Assembly (NCBI RefSeq): GCF_000473245.1
Contig: NC_022524.1
Coordinates: 706,501-770,500 of the forward strand
Direction of reading: 5' to 3'
Source: Bacillus infantis NRRL B-14911
GTDB taxonomy: Bacteria; Bacillota; Bacilli; Bacillales; Cytobacillaceae
Length of the DNA: 64,000 nucleotides
Shown: positions 63,607-64,000 of the stretch, piece by piece
Layout of the letters: every line of letters begins with the position of its first letter
How positions within the stretch are numbered: position 1 is the first letter of the stretch
Made by a program: the position numbers and the translations under genes
Notes under the pieces: model-generated
What the model was told of the DNA's origin: nothing
Databases searched by the model: none
Seen by the model: the letters and a program-made list of their open reading frames with translations, nothing else

Positions 63607-64000
63607 ATGAAACTATGGGTTTTGGCAATTGCAGCTTTTGTGTTGTCTGGTGTGTCGCTTTTTATTGGGGCGATTGATATTGGGATAGGTGATTTGCTTG
63701 ATTGGGAGTCGGATGAGGCGCAGATTTTCCTGATCAGCCGGGTGCCGCGTTTGATGGCGATTATTTTGGCTGGGGCGGGGATGAGTATTGCCGGTTTGAT
63801 TATGCAGTCTTTGAGCCGGAATAAATTTGTGTCGCCGACGACGGCCGGTACGCTGGATGCAGCGAAGCTGGGGATTTTGATTTCGATGCTGTTTTTTACG
63901 AATGTGACGTATACGCAGCAGGTGCTGTTCAGCTTTGCGTTTGCTTTGGCGGGGACATTTGTTTTCATGCAGATTCTCGACCGGGTGAAGTTCAAGGATG
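63607..64000 (+). CDS. FecCD-type siderophore ABC transporter permease, partial
   Basis: The window ends within the gene after 131 codons. Visible: hydrophobic helix 1 (LWVLAIAAFVLSGVSLFIGAI), the FecCD hallmark ISRVPRLMAIILAGAGMSIAGLIMQSLSRNKFVSPTTAG, and further helices. GAGGA precedes the ATG by 6 bases. It imports an iron-siderophore complex with partner genes beyond the window; similarity to the YclN/FpbN-type permease is probable. Confidence 0.92.
   Translation, partial: MKLWVLAIAAFVLSGVSLFIGAIDIGIGDLLDWESDEAQIFLISRVPRLMAIILAGAGMSIAGLIMQSLSRNKFVSPTTAGTLDAAKLGILISMLFFTNVTYTQQVLFSFAFALAGTFVFMQILDRVKFKD

Overview
The window looks like a chromosomal segment of a Bacillaceae bacterium (Bacillus, Cytobacillus or Mesobacillus-like). 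The clues are AGGAGG-type ribosome binding sites, frequent TTG/GTG starts, U-tailed terminators, a perfect Bacillus 7-1-7 Fur box, a cre-like site, an ars operon of arsR-arsB-arsC type, and oligoendopeptidase F-like, WYL and KinB-like genes. No rRNA, tRNA or CRISPR array was found.

1-21.5 kb is an AT-rich defence island. It holds a controller-like XRE gene with a palindromic operator and a secreted nuclease. Next is a three-gene operon: a MutH/Sau3AI-fold protein, a ParB-like protein and a PLD-SNF2 helicase. A C5 DNA methyltransferase, a DUF262/GmrSD-like protein, a deleted IS3-type element, a Vsr endonuclease and an McrB-like/DUF2357 pair follow. The island ends with a Septu-like HNH-ATPase-HNH operon whose first junction is an A10 tract. 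The first operon is flanked by an intact and a decayed copy of the same controller region.

21.5-30.3 kb is a patchwork. A phage-type replication module (DnaD-like initiator, helicase loader, DnaB) and a lipoprotein gene lie between partial copies of that lipoprotein gene. A membrane-anchored Mrr-like nuclease, a broken NERD gene and an unknown membrane-protein operon follow.

30.3-64 kb is more ordinary: a response regulator (frameshifted), ABC transporter and kinase set; small membrane proteins and lipoproteins; an EamA exporter behind a promoter and terminator-like leader; the ars operon; peptidases; an aldehyde dehydrogenase; a WYL regulator with a DJ-1 protein; a GH91 inulin fructotransferase with a cre-like site; and the start of a Fur-controlled siderophore permease gene.

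From about 21.5 kb to the right end, intergenic spaces carry roughly 60 copies of a short GC-rich palindrome (arms GCCAAGGGG and CCCCTTGGC around ACAGA or TCTGT), usually followed by a T run. An intact REP-associated tyrosine transposase (RAYT) gene at 62.6-63.4 kb sits between two clusters of them and is the likely mobiliser. The palindromes look like intrinsic terminators, and in many places their first bases, TGAGCC, supply the stop codon of the adjacent gene. They are practically absent from the defence island, which fits its later arrival.
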